Source: Anaerobacillus arseniciselenatis
GTDB lineage: Bacteria; Bacillota; Bacilli; Bacillales; Anaerobacillaceae
Direction: 5' to 3'
Length of the DNA stretch: 64,000 nt
Assembly (NCBI RefSeq): GCF_001865995.1
Contig: NZ_MLQQ01000035.1
Location: 82,369 to 146,368 of the forward strand
The notes beneath the pieces are model-generated. The model had not been told where the DNA came from. It ran no database searches and saw only the letters and a list, made by a program, of their open reading frames with translations. Positions 25,695-34,388 of this stretch are shown here, in pieces (position 1 is the first letter of the stretch; each line of letters starts with the position of its first letter). A program made the translations under genes and the position numbers.

Positions 25695-27577
25695 AGAGTT
25701 TTATAAAGTGGTTCGTTACAAGTTTAAAAAATAAAAGTGTGAAAACGAAGGTATTGGGTATAACGATTGGCCTTGTTATTTTAATGGCACTGACATCCAC
25801 GATTATTTTACGTGAAATTCTTGTTGTAAAGTTAAGTGAGGACTTAGATCGTCGCGCTGTTTCAATAGCTAGTGATTTAAGTGCCCGAGGAACTGACTAT
25901 ACATTATTAAAAGATATCGTTAGCCTCAATAATTTAATACAAGATACAATGAGCAATAATCCTGATATTGAATATATTTTTATTGCCGATGAAAATTTTA
26001 ACATCGTGATTCATACGTTTGGGTCAGACTTTAAAGTTTCTGAAAAGCTAATAAACATAAACTTATTAGATGGAAATCCTGAGAAATATTCTCACCAACT
26101 CGTCACTTTTCAATCTGAAGCAGGAACGATCCATGACGTTATTTCGCCTATGTTAGAAGGTGAAGTAGGTTTTGTGCGGGTTGGGTTAAACGAAAAACAA
26201 ATTTATAAAACCATTGATGAAATAACGTTCATCATTATTATATCTACTATTAGTGTGGGATTCATCGGCTTCATGATTTCTTTTCTTTTAACGAAAGTAA
26301 TGTATCGAGATTTAAACCATTTAATCAATGTAACGAAAAAAGTCGGTGCAGGTGATTTACAATGTAAAGTAGAAATTAATTCTAAAGATGAAATCGGATT
26401 GCTTGCTAGTGAATTCGATACGATGATTAAAAGATTAAAATATAAAAACGAAGAAAACAATAAATATCTTAACGTTTTAAAATTACGAAATAGTGAGCTT
26501 TCTTTGTTGCACCAGCTTGCTGTTAGTTCCGTGGACCTTCATAATTTCAATAAACACATCGAGAGTACGGCTATACGCTTAATGGAAGAGCTGAATTTAA
26601 ACAGTTGTTTTATCGAGTTGAATTTAGCTGATGAAAGAATTTCTACATTTAAGGGAAGAAGTAATTGTGCAGTTGGAGATAACAAAGCTTGTGAAAACTG
26701 CTTGTTTTTCCGAGAGAATAATGTACTTCATGATAAACAACTTTACGTGCCGATCAAGGCAAAAACAGAAATCGGTCAAATAAACGTTTGTTTCGGTAAT
26801 AAACCGGATGAGACGACGAAAAAGTTTATTCATTCTTTCTCACGTCAGCTTTCCGTTATTGCAGAAAATGCTAGACTATGGAAAGAAGTAAAGTATAAAG
26901 AAGAATTACGAATAAAGCTTCTAGAAAGAGTGATTACCGCTCAAGAAGAAGAACGAAAGCGTATTGCTAGAGAACTTCACGATGAGACAAGTCAATCAAT
27001 TACATCCATTATAGTCGGTCTAACTTTATTAGAGGAACAATCAGTTTCTGAAAAAATGACCCAAGACATTGTAGATATAAAGGAAGTATCCCAAAAAACG
27101 TTAGATGAGATCCACTATATTTCTTGGTCATTACGTCCGAGTGTATTAGATGATCTTGGCCTCCTACCAGCGATTAAAAAATATGTCATAGAATATATGA
27201 AAAAATATGATATCGATGTAGATATTCAAGTGATAGGTTTTCATCAATTAAGGCTACTATCAATAATTGAAGTAACCATTTACCGAGTCATCCAAGAAGC
27301 ATTAACAAATGCAGCGCGGCATGCCAAAGCTGAAAATATAAGTATTATATTAAAACATGTAAATGGTATAGTTTCTGTCATTATTGAAGATGATGGTGTT
27401 GGTTTTAATGCGAAAAAAGTGTTAAATGGGAAGTTAACGAAAGACCATCTCGGTTTAAAAGGAATGCAAGAAAGGATCGAATCAATAGGTGGAAACTTAA
27501 TTATTGAATCGAACGAAGGAATCGGGACGACCATTTATGTCAAAGATATCGTGATTGGAGATGAAACGAATGGATAA
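25691..27577 (+). CDS. NarX/NreB-type sensor histidine kinase with Cys-rich central domain
   Basis: A 628 aa membrane kinase. TM1 (about 19-41), extracytoplasmic sensor region (42-178), TM2 (about 179-201), HAMP (about 200-252), a coiled linker, and a GAF-like central module (about 265-395) with Cys306, Cys326, Cys334, Cys337 and Cys367. Then HisKA_3 with phospho-His430 in RELHDETSQS, and a HATPase domain (EALTNAARHA, DDGVGF, HLGLKGMQER). The extracytoplasmic part probably contacts the PhnD-like lipoprotein; the Cys cluster could bind iron-sulphur or sense redox as in NreB/NarX-type kinases (inference). It overlaps both neighbours, by 4 and 8 bp. Confidence 0.9.
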   Translation: MKSFIKWFVTSLKNKSVKTKVLGITIGLVILMALTSTIILREILVVKLSEDLDRRAVSIASDLSARGTDYTLLKDIVSLNNLIQDTMSNNPDIEYIFIADENFNIVIHTFGSDFKVSEKLININLLDGNPEKYSHQLVTFQSEAGTIHDVISPMLEGEVGFVRVGLNEKQIYKTIDEITFIIIISTISVGFIGFMISFLLTKVMYRDLNHLINVTKKVGAGDLQCKVEINSKDEIGLLASEFDTMIKRLKYKNEENNKYLNVLKLRNSELSLLHQLAVSSVDLHNFNKHIESTAIRLMEELNLNSCFIELNLADERISTFKGRSNCAVGDNKACENCLFFRENNVLHDKQLYVPIKAKTEIGQINVCFGNKPDETTKKFIHSFSRQLSVIAENARLWKEVKYKEELRIKLLERVITAQEEERKRIARELHDETSQSITSIIVGLTLLEEQSVSEKMTQDIVDIKEVSQKTLDEIHYISWSLRPSVLDDLGLLPAIKKYVIEYMKKYDIDVDIQVIGFHQLRLLSIIEVTIYRVIQEALTNAARHAKAENISIILKHVNGIVSVIIEDDGVGFNAKKVLNGKLTKDHLGLKGMQERIESIGGNLIIESNEGIGTTIYVKDIVIGDETNG

Positions 27578-28217
27578 ACCGAAAATAATGTTAGCTGATG
27601 ATCACGGAGTGCTCCTTTCTGGTATTCAACTATTACTATCTAAAGTAGATGAATGGGAGATTGTCGGCATTGTTTCTAGTGGTGAAGAAGCGGTAGAAAA
27701 TGCATCTTTATGGGATCCTGATCTAATTTTAATGGATATATCAATGCCGGGAATTGGTGGCATTGAAGCGACAAGGCAAATAAAAGAAAAGTTTCCTCAC
27801 ATTAAAATTCTAATGTTAACAATGTTTTCAGAAGAAGACTATTTAAAAAAAGCATTAAAAGCAGGTGCCTCAGGGTATGTGTTGAAAAAGGCTGTAGACA
27901 CAGAGTTAATTTCTGCAGTTAGAACGGTATTACAAGGTGAAACTTATATATATCCAACGATGTCAAGTTTTCTATTTAAAGGCTTTACCGAAGAAAAGAA
28001 AGATAAAGACGAATGTCCGTTAAGTGCAAGAGAAAAGGAAGTTTTAAAATATGTCGCATTAGGGTTTACGTACCAAGAAATCGCGGACGAACTGTTTGTG
28101 AGTGTGAAGACGGTAGAAACCCATAAAGCGAGAATTTCAGATAAATTAAATATGAAAAAAAGATCTGAGCTCGTCCGCTATGCTGTTAGTCAAGGTCTTA
28201 TCTCGATTAATGAATAA
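27570..28217 (+). CDS. NarL/LuxR-type response regulator
   Basis: Partner of the upstream kinase, 215 aa. The receiver domain has acidic DDH at 10-12, phospho-acceptor Asp56 in LMDISMPGIGG, and Lys in LKKA. The C-terminal LuxR helix-turn-helix is LSAREKEVLKYVALGFTYQE onward, with VKTVETHKARI. The start is ATG 27570, overlapping the kinase stop by 8 bp; GGAG at 27557-27560 is 9 bp upstream. It probably activates the adjacent multiheme cytochrome gene. A terminator follows. Confidence 0.92.
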   Translation: MDKPKIMLADDHGVLLSGIQLLLSKVDEWEIVGIVSSGEEAVENASLWDPDLILMDISMPGIGGIEATRQIKEKFPHIKILMLTMFSEEDYLKKALKAGASGYVLKKAVDTELISAVRTVLQGETYIYPTMSSFLFKGFTEEKKDKDECPLSAREKEVLKYVALGFTYQEIADELFVSVKTVETHKARISDKLNMKKRSELVRYAVSQGLISINE

Positions 28218-28273
28218 TTGATTTGAGATTACACAATTTAATATATTTTATATGTTTTTTTCTTGAATTGTAA

Positions 28274-28307
28274 AAAAGGTTGATATTTAATATCAATCTT
28301 TTTTTGT
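28274..28307 (+). terminator. Terminator after the response regulator
   Basis: GGTTGATA (28278-28285) pairs with TATCAATC (28291-28298), followed by a run of T. It separates the sensor operon from the cytochrome gene. Confidence 0.85.
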
Positions 28308-28347
28308 TTGCTATTTTGTGAAAAAATATAGAGTATTCATAAAATAT

Positions 28348-28384
28348 CCCTATTTATTTAGGGGGTGTAAGGGTAAATCCTGAC
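28348..28384 (+). promoter_or_regulatory. Putative regulator-binding region before the cytochrome
   Basis: CCCTATTTATTTAGGG (28348-28363) is an inverted repeat of CCCTA/TAGGG. It is followed by GGGTAAATCCTGAC, the reverse complement of which (GTCAGGATTTACCC) resembles GTCAGGGAAACCCC upstream of the sensor operon. Regulation by the NarL-type protein is inference. Confidence 0.45.
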
Positions 28385-28526
28385 AAAAAGTAAGGGGGAT
28401 TATGTACATAAAAAGAAATAGATTTAAGGCTAACACTGATACGAAAATATGAAAAAACATGGGAAAATAAAGATGTGATAAAGATCACAGGGAAAGAAAT
28501 TCAAATTAGATGAAGGGGTGGAAAAA

Positions 28527-29882
28527 ATGAGTAAGAAACATTTACTAGTGCTTATGGCGATGCTACTGATTGCTGCATTTGCAATCGTTGGCTGTTCGAA
28601 TGAAGAAGCAACGACGGATGAAACAGATCCAGTAGAAACAACGCCAGAAGACACTACGGATACTGACTCAGAAGGCACTGATGATTCAGACGAGACTCCA
28701 GAGCCTGAGCAAGTTGATATTAGTAATGCAGAGTATGTTGGATCAGATAGCTGTGCAGGCTGTCACAACGCTCAACATAGTGGTTGGTCTGAAACAGCGC
28801 ATCCATTAATGGTTCAAAATGTTGAGAAAAATCCTGATGCAATTAAAGATTACACAAGAGAGTTGATGGAAGCGGAACTTGCTGATTGGGAAAATAGTGA
28901 ATTCACGACAATTGGTGGCGACAATGAAGGCAAGCGTTTAACTTCTTTTGATGAGCTTGTTTATGTAGTCGGTGGAGAATGGAAACAAAGAGGTCTTATT
29001 AGAACAGAACACGGCTTTAACTTTGTACAGTTCCAAGCAAACCCAGAATGGGTGGCAGCTGATGGTGAAGTAACTCCAGCAAGGTTAAATAGCTATGGTG
29101 GTGGACAACAGTACGAAGACAGATGTTTAGGTTGTCACACGACAGGATTTGATTACGAAGAGATGTTAGCGAATCAAGATCGTCGTGGCGATGACGACTA
29201 CTATTTCGAAGACTTTGTTGGAGAGTTAGGTGTCGGTTGTGAAGCATGTCACGGACCAGCTAGTGAGCACGTTAGCAGCCCTAGCGCAGATACAATTTTA
29301 AATCCAGCTAACCTTACAGCTCAACAAGAGTTAGATTTCTGTGGTACATGTCACGCAAGAAACACTGGACAGATTGATCCGGCAACTGGCGAGCCTATGA
29401 ATCACCAAGATTCTATTTTCTATAAATGGGGCGACGACCTTTACGATCACAAATATGTGACTAGTATTGCTAGAGCTGAAAATGTTTTTGTACGTTACGA
29501 TGAAGATGGTAATGTTGAAGGCTATTGGGACACAGACGGAGACCAACGTTTCTGGGCTGACGGTTCTGCAAGAAGCCATCGTATGCAGTACAACGAATTA
29601 GAAGCTAATGTAATGAAAATGAATTTAGACTTCACATGCTCAACTTGTCATGACTTACATGACCCTAGTACGTTAAAAGGCGGAAGCTGGGAAGCTTTAA
29701 TTAGTGCAGACTTAGAAAGAAATGGAACAGACCAATCTTGTCATCAGTGTCATGATACAAATTGGGATATTGATGAAGCAATGCCTTACAAGGCAATGAG
29801 TGCTAACGGTGTTCAAGATATGAGACAACATACATTCGGAACAGTAACAATTGGTGATGTTCCAGAAGACGACAATGAATAA
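28527..29882 (+). CDS. Hexaheme c-type cytochrome lipoprotein
   Basis: A 451 aa exported lipoprotein: the signal peptide ends in IVGC (Cys23), and an acidic Thr/Glu/Asp linker follows (24-69). Six CXXCH motifs begin at Cys76, 200, 238, 272, 371 and 405. The N-terminal YVGSDSCAGCHNAQHSGW pattern and spacing are typical of the cytochrome c554/multiheme family. It should sit on the outer face of the membrane and pass electrons between the quinone pool and a terminal reductase or acceptor. No catalytic partner is adjacent. ATG 28527 is preferred over GTG 28518, because AAGGGG lies at 28513-28518. It stands alone between two terminators. Confidence 0.88.
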   Translation: MSKKHLLVLMAMLLIAAFAIVGCSNEEATTDETDPVETTPEDTTDTDSEGTDDSDETPEPEQVDISNAEYVGSDSCAGCHNAQHSGWSETAHPLMVQNVEKNPDAIKDYTRELMEAELADWENSEFTTIGGDNEGKRLTSFDELVYVVGGEWKQRGLIRTEHGFNFVQFQANPEWVAADGEVTPARLNSYGGGQQYEDRCLGCHTTGFDYEEMLANQDRRGDDDYYFEDFVGELGVGCEACHGPASEHVSSPSADTILNPANLTAQQELDFCGTCHARNTGQIDPATGEPMNHQDSIFYKWGDDLYDHKYVTSIARAENVFVRYDEDGNVEGYWDTDGDQRFWADGSARSHRMQYNELEANVMKMNLDFTCSTCHDLHDPSTLKGGSWEALISADLERNGTDQSCHQCHDTNWDIDEAMPYKAMSANGVQDMRQHTFGTVTIGDVPEDDNE

Positions 29883-29901
29883 ACAATGACAATGAAGTAA
29901 A

Positions 29902-29937
29902 GCAAAAGCGCTGCATGTATTGCAGCGCTTTTGCTAT
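29902..29937 (+). terminator. Bidirectional terminator after the cytochrome gene
   Basis: A perfect 15 bp stem AGCAAAAGCGCTGCA / TGCAGCGCTTTTGCT with a 5 nt loop. It lies between convergent genes and can serve both. Confidence 0.85.
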
Positions 29938-29964
29938 CGAAGTGTAATTATCAAGTTTTATTTG

Positions 29965-30399
29965 TTACCGTTCAAAACTGATCGTATGCCCTTCCAACGT
30001 GATATTTTTTAAAATGTGCAACTTATTTTTTCGTTTTGATTTTAAATATTGCTTTTCGAAAGGCGCTGCTAACGTTTCGGGTAGTCCTTTTTCGGTAATC
30101 TCTCGTTTCATATGCGCTAAAATGGTCTGAAAATCTTTATCAATTTCCTCTTCTAATTGTTTTCCTTTTTCAATATAAGCAAATAAAATGGGAACCGTAA
30201 GTTCACCCTTTTCTTTTTTGCGTTCATACTCAATATAAGCTTCATCGATTAAGAAATTGAGTTCGTTTACTGCTTTTTGTTCAATCTCCTCAAACAGCGG
30301 TAAATATTTGTTTTGAAGTGTTTCAGCACTATCACTATATACCGAATGAGTACCCACTGTAAAAAACATCATCATTAATAAAATTATATATTTTTTCAT
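29965..30399 (-). CDS. Small secreted protein, unknown function
   Basis: A 144 aa protein with a clear Sec signal peptide (hydrophobic about 4-18, cleavage near residue 22). The mature part is strongly charged and predicted all-helical (QNKYLPLFEEIEQKAVNEL and following), with Lys/Glu-rich segments and no Cys. I do not recognise the family. It is convergent with the cytochrome gene and shares its terminator. Codon use looks like that of its neighbours. A role alongside the cytochrome is only a guess. Confidence 0.7.
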   Translation of the reverse strand: MKKYIILLMMMFFTVGTHSVYSDSAETLQNKYLPLFEEIEQKAVNELNFLIDEAYIEYERKKEKGELTVPILFAYIEKGKQLEEEIDKDFQTILAHMKREITEKGLPETLAAPFEKQYLKSKRKNKLHILKNITLEGHTISFER

Positions 30400-30509
30400 A
30401 AATTCACCTTCAATCTTTATCCGTTAAAATGTGCACATATATATTAAGTATGAATCAAAATTCCAATTTTTATCCATACAAAACCTTCATGACTATTTAC
30501 TCGTCACCA

Positions 30510-30795
30510 GCTAATATGAAAAGGTGGACATTTTCCCTCACTTCGCCTTGACCTTCTTTTGAATCTCAGACGCTCGTTCACGAAAGTATCCACCTTTTTT
30601 CATAAAAAAAATTCATGACAGTAACATTTCACCATCTAGAATGGGAAATGTCGGTCGCTTTTCTTTCGCTTCGCTTTAAACTTCTAACGGATTTTAGAGG
30701 CTTACTCAAGAAAAGCGACCGAGCATTATTTTGCATCTTAGCTGGTGATGATAGGTGAAGATATATCGTCATGAAGGTTTTGTATGTATAAAGCG
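30510..30795 (-). repeat. Two inverted family-1 hairpins (copies E and F)
   Basis: In reverse orientation. Copy E has arms 30519-30537 / 30582-30600 (two mismatches). Copy F has arms 30651-30665 / 30708-30722 (perfect 15 bp, TCGGTCGCTTTTCTT). The linker with CACCATCTAGAATGG lies between them. They fill most of the 480 bp gap between the divergent secreted-protein and GGDEF-EAL genes. Confidence 0.85.
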
Positions 30796-30881
30796 GGTTT
30801 AGACAATTGCTGAATTCTCAAATTAGTTGTAAAATAAAAATATTAAAGTGGGGAGGAAGTTTCTCCTTGAGGGGGAAGTTT

Positions 30882-33056
30882 ATGAAAGAAGATTTAAACC
30901 TATATAAAGATACAACACCTACAAACTTAGTTTCTCTCTTAAATAGGGAGTTATCTAACCAAGAAATAGTTACTCCACAAATTGAGGAGATTTTAAATGA
31001 ATTAAAAGATTTAAGTTATGCCCTCGATCAATCAACAATAGTTGCTGTAACAGATAGAAGAGGTACGATCTTAAGTGTTAATGATAAATTTTGTGAAATA
31101 TCTAAATACCGTAAAGATGAGTTGATTGGGAAAAATCATAATCTATTAAAGTCTGGGCATCACCCACCTGAATTTTATCTTGAGATGTGGAAGACGATTA
31201 TGAGTGGCAACGTTTGGGAAGGTGAAGTGAAAAACAGAGCAAAAGACGGAAGTTATTACTGGGTAAAGACCGTCATCTTTCCGATTTTAGATACTAAAAA
31301 GCGACCATACAAATTTATTTCGATTCGAACGGATATTACAGAAGGGAAACATTATGAGGAACAAGTTAGACAGTTATTAAAAAATGACTTTGCTCAAGTT
31401 ATGAAAAACCTAGATAATTTCGTTTTTAAATTAAAAAGAAATGATGAAAATGACTTTATTTTTACATTAATTGCTGGAAAGCTAGCTAAAGAAATAGGTT
31501 TACTAGAACAAGAGCATTTACATAAATCTGTTCACGAAATCATTCCAAATAATACATTGCAAAAACTTCTTAAGCCTGTTGAGAAAACTTTTACAGGGGT
31601 AACAAGTAAATTTGAACTTAAGTTTTATAAAATGGATTTATTTATTACTTTGTCGCCGTTTTATCGTAACGGTGAGGTGAAAGAAGTTGTAGGCTCGGTT
31701 AGTGATGTTACTGAGTTGAAAAAGTCAGAAAAAATTGTGGAGCACATGGCTTATCACGACTCGTTGACTGATTTACCTAACCGAAGAAAATTAGATATTG
31801 ATTTAACAGAGCTTATAGTTGACGCCAAACAATCAAATAAAAATGTCGCTACAGTATTTATTGATTTAGATCATTTTAAATTAATTAACGATGCTTTAGG
31901 GCACTCAGTCGGCGATTACATTTTAATTATGGCTGCACATCGTCTACAAAGGGCCGATTTGAAAAGCTATAGTAGCGAGTATATGTTATACCACCTAGGA
32001 GGCGATGAATTCGTCTATGTTTTCTATGATATTGACGAATTAAGATCTCAAGAAGTTTGTGATTATTTATTCACTTTATTTGAAAGTCCGTTTTTATATA
32101 AACAAGCTGATATCCATTTGAAAATAAGTATAGGAGTTAGCCTTTTTCCATTAAGCGGGGAAACGCCAGAAGAGTTAGTGAAAAGCGCAGACATCGCTAT
32201 GTTTGAAGCAAAAAATAAAGGTAGAAATAAATATTTATTTTACAATCATGATATGAACGCTTCGTTAGTTAAAAAGTTGCAAATTGAAAATGACCTTCGA
32301 AAAGCATTGAACACTGAGGGAGAATTACAACTTCATTATCAACCACAAGTAGACCTTAAAACAAACCAAATTGTCGGAGTAGAGGCACTCATTCGTTGGA
32401 TACACCCTGAAAAAGGGTTTATTTCCCCTATAGAGTTTATTCAAGTAGCTGAAGATAAAGGTTTAATTGTATCATTAGGGAAATGGGTGTTAAAAGAAGC
32501 TTGTTCTCAGTTGAAAAAATGGCAGCAGCAAGGCTTTCCTCATTTAAGGGTTAGTGTTAATATCGCAACTAAACAATTTCAACATCCATATTTTATTACT
32601 GATTTAACTCAAATATTAACGGAAACTTCTGTATCCCCTCATTCGATCGACCTTGAAATTACAGAAAACAGTTTATTGGATCATACAGAAGACACGATTA
32701 ATACTTTGACAAATATACAAAACTTAGGCAGTGGCATTGCCATTGACGACTTTGGTACGGGTTATTCATCTTTAAGTTATTTAAAAAACTTTCCTATTTC
32801 AACTTTAAAAATAGATCAAACATTTGTGAATGAGTTACCTAAAAATCGCGGTGACCGTGCCATTGTATCTTCGATTATTAACTTAGCTCATAATCTTGGT
32901 TTAAATGTAATTGCTGAAGGAGTCGAAGATGAAGCAGCATTAAATTATTTAAAGGAAGAAAATTGTGATCAAATGCAAGGCTTCTATTTTAGTCGACCTG
33001 TACCTGCTGCTGATTTAACAGAACTATTAAAAGGGCATTCGTCAATTGCCAAATAA
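30882..33056 (+). CDS. PAS-GGDEF-EAL cyclic-di-GMP protein
   Basis: A 724 aa soluble protein without TM segments. A PAS domain with its PAC motif spans about 55-165 (TDRRGTILSVNDKF, FISIRTDITEGK). A second divergent PAS-like region is at about 180-285, followed by GGDEF (motif 373-377, GGDEF intact) and EAL (motif 501-503, intact; DDFGTGYSS and EGVED also present). Both diguanylate cyclase and phosphodiesterase activity are possible; no RxxD inhibitory site precedes GGDEF. ATG 30882 follows AGGGGGAA; the frame is open upstream. The signal sensed is unknown. Confidence 0.92.
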   Translation: MKEDLNLYKDTTPTNLVSLLNRELSNQEIVTPQIEEILNELKDLSYALDQSTIVAVTDRRGTILSVNDKFCEISKYRKDELIGKNHNLLKSGHHPPEFYLEMWKTIMSGNVWEGEVKNRAKDGSYYWVKTVIFPILDTKKRPYKFISIRTDITEGKHYEEQVRQLLKNDFAQVMKNLDNFVFKLKRNDENDFIFTLIAGKLAKEIGLLEQEHLHKSVHEIIPNNTLQKLLKPVEKTFTGVTSKFELKFYKMDLFITLSPFYRNGEVKEVVGSVSDVTELKKSEKIVEHMAYHDSLTDLPNRRKLDIDLTELIVDAKQSNKNVATVFIDLDHFKLINDALGHSVGDYILIMAAHRLQRADLKSYSSEYMLYHLGGDEFVYVFYDIDELRSQEVCDYLFTLFESPFLYKQADIHLKISIGVSLFPLSGETPEELVKSADIAMFEAKNKGRNKYLFYNHDMNASLVKKLQIENDLRKALNTEGELQLHYQPQVDLKTNQIVGVEALIRWIHPEKGFISPIEFIQVAEDKGLIVSLGKWVLKEACSQLKKWQQQGFPHLRVSVNIATKQFQHPYFITDLTQILTETSVSPHSIDLEITENSLLDHTEDTINTLTNIQNLGSGIAIDDFGTGYSSLSYLKNFPISTLKIDQTFVNELPKNRGDRAIVSSIINLAHNLGLNVIAEGVEDEAALNYLKEENCDQMQGFYFSRPVPAADLTELLKGHSSIAK

Positions 33057-33166
33057 AAGAAGAAAAAAACTATTGAAATATATCGTTACTGTTTGTTATT
33101 ATAAAAAAGTCGGTTTATGAAAACCGTTGACTAACAACTTTAAAACTAATTGCCTTTCATAAATAG

Positions 33167-33195
33167 TTGACAAACAACTTTTAACTTGATATAGT
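33167..33195 (+). promoter_or_regulatory. Promoter of the infC operon
   Basis: TTGACA (33167-33172), a 17 bp spacer and TATAGT (33190-33195), directly before the infC leader. Confidence 0.8.
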
Positions 33196-33204
33196 AACTA
33201 AGTG

Positions 33205-33345
33205 AATTAAATATTGGAACCAATGCAAGAAGGAGCGCCCGCTTCTCACCTGACTGACACAAATGTAGTTTGCAGGTTACTTAAATATTGATGATAATCA
33301 ATAAAGGTGTGGGCGTAGTATGCGTCTCACACCTTTTTTATTTAG
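33205..33345 (+). promoter_or_regulatory. L20-type leader of infC-rpmI-rplT with attenuator
   Basis: A structured leader between promoter and infC. It contains AAGGAGCGCCCGCTTCTCACC, interrupted here only for display, and ends in a terminator hairpin AAAGGTGTGGG (33303-33313) pairing with CTCACACCTTTTTT (to 33340). Position and layout match the ribosomal protein L20 autoregulatory leader of Bacillus, in which L20 promotes premature termination. Confidence 0.75.
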
Positions 33346-33495
33346 GAATTGGCTATAAAGCCATAGAGATAAGGTGGGCATAACAGACATGCTTGGTCCT
33401 TTGGAGTAGAACACTCACGAAAACTATATTGTTTTTAAAGTGAATGATAACTTATAAAACTAAGTTTATCTAATAAATCATGGAGGTGGCTAGTT

Positions 33496-34011
33496 ATTAG
33501 TAAAGACATGTTGGTCAATGAGGGTATTCGTGCCCGAGAAGTTCGTCTCATTGGGGCAAACGGAGATCAAATCGGAGTAAAGTCAAAACAAGAAGCTCTG
33601 GAAATGGCTCAAAACGCAAACCTTGACTTAGTTATGGTTGCACCAAATGCTAAACCGCCAGTTTGTCGTATAATGGACTACGGTAAGTTTAGATATGAGC
33701 AACAAAAGAAAGAAAAAGAAGCTCGTAAAAATCAGAAGATCATCACGACGAAAGAGGTTCGCCTTAGTCCGACGATTGAATTAAATGATTTTAATACGAA
33801 ACTTCGCAACGCGAGGAAGTTCCTTGAAAAGGGAGATAAAGTAAAAGCAGCGATCCGTTTCCGTGGTCGTGCGATTACACACTCGCAAATCGGAAGAGAT
33901 GTCTTAATGCGTCTTGCAAAAGAATGTGACGACATTTCAACTGTAGAAGCGGCGCCGAAGATGGAAGGCCGTAGCATGTTCTTAATTTTAGCTCCAAAAG
34001 CTGAAAAGTAA
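33496..34011 (+). CDS. infC: Translation initiation factor IF-3 (AUU start)
   Basis: IF-3 of 171 aa, controlling start-codon fidelity and subunit dissociation. The N-domain has [13 protein letters not shown] and [10 protein letters not shown]; the C-domain has [14 protein letters not shown] and a late RSMFLIL block. The start is ATT 33496, giving [14 protein letters not shown], which aligns with Bacillus IF-3: GGAGGTGG (33482-33489) is 6 bp from ATT but 18 bp from the first ATG at 33508. A rare AUU start is the conserved basis of infC autocontrol. First gene of the infC-rpmI-rplT operon. Confidence 0.95.
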   Translation: MSKDMLVNEGIRAREVRLIGANGDQIGVKSKQEALEMAQNANLDLVMVAPNAKPPVCRIMDYGKFRYEQQKKEKEARKNQKIITTKEVRLSPTIELNDFNTKLRNARKFLEKGDKVKAAIRFRGRAITHSQIGRDVLMRLAKECDDISTVEAAPKMEGRSMFLILAPKAEK

Positions 34012-34143
34012 TAGTTAACATAGATGAACTATGCTAGGACATGAGCAAGTTTTAAAATAGTAAGTTGTGTTCAAAGGCGATTGCTGATTTTTCTTCATCG
34101 GTTTTTGGACATCTTCTAGTAATCAATAAGGGAGGATTTACCT

Positions 34144-34344
34144 ATGCCTAAAATGAAAACTCACCGTGGTGCAGCAAAGCGTTTTAAGAGAACAGGTAGT
34201 GGAAAACTTAAGCGTTCGCATGCATTCACAAGTCACTTATTTGCAAACAAGTCAACGAAAGCAAAGCGTAAGCTTCGTAAAGCTGCAATGGTTCATAGTG
34301 GAGACTTCAAACGTATCCGTGAAATGTTAACGTACAAAAAATAA
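34144..34344 (+). CDS. rpmI: Ribosomal protein L35
   Basis: Basic 66 aa protein of the large ribosomal subunit with the L35 signature [25 protein letters not shown] precedes the ATG. It lies between infC and rplT, 130 bp after infC, with no clear terminator in the gap. Confidence 0.97.
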   Translation: MPKMKTHRGAAKRFKRTGSGKLKRSHAFTSHLFANKSTKAKRKLRKAAMVHSGDFKRIREMLTYKK

Positions 34345-34388
34345 TTGATATTTTCAACTAAGGTTGAAGATTTGAGGAGGGAAACACG

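Noticed and set aside
24753..28217. Phosphonate ABC transport locus
   Set aside because: Only the binding protein resembles PhnD; there is no permease, ATPase or C-P lyase gene, and it is coupled to a two-component system.
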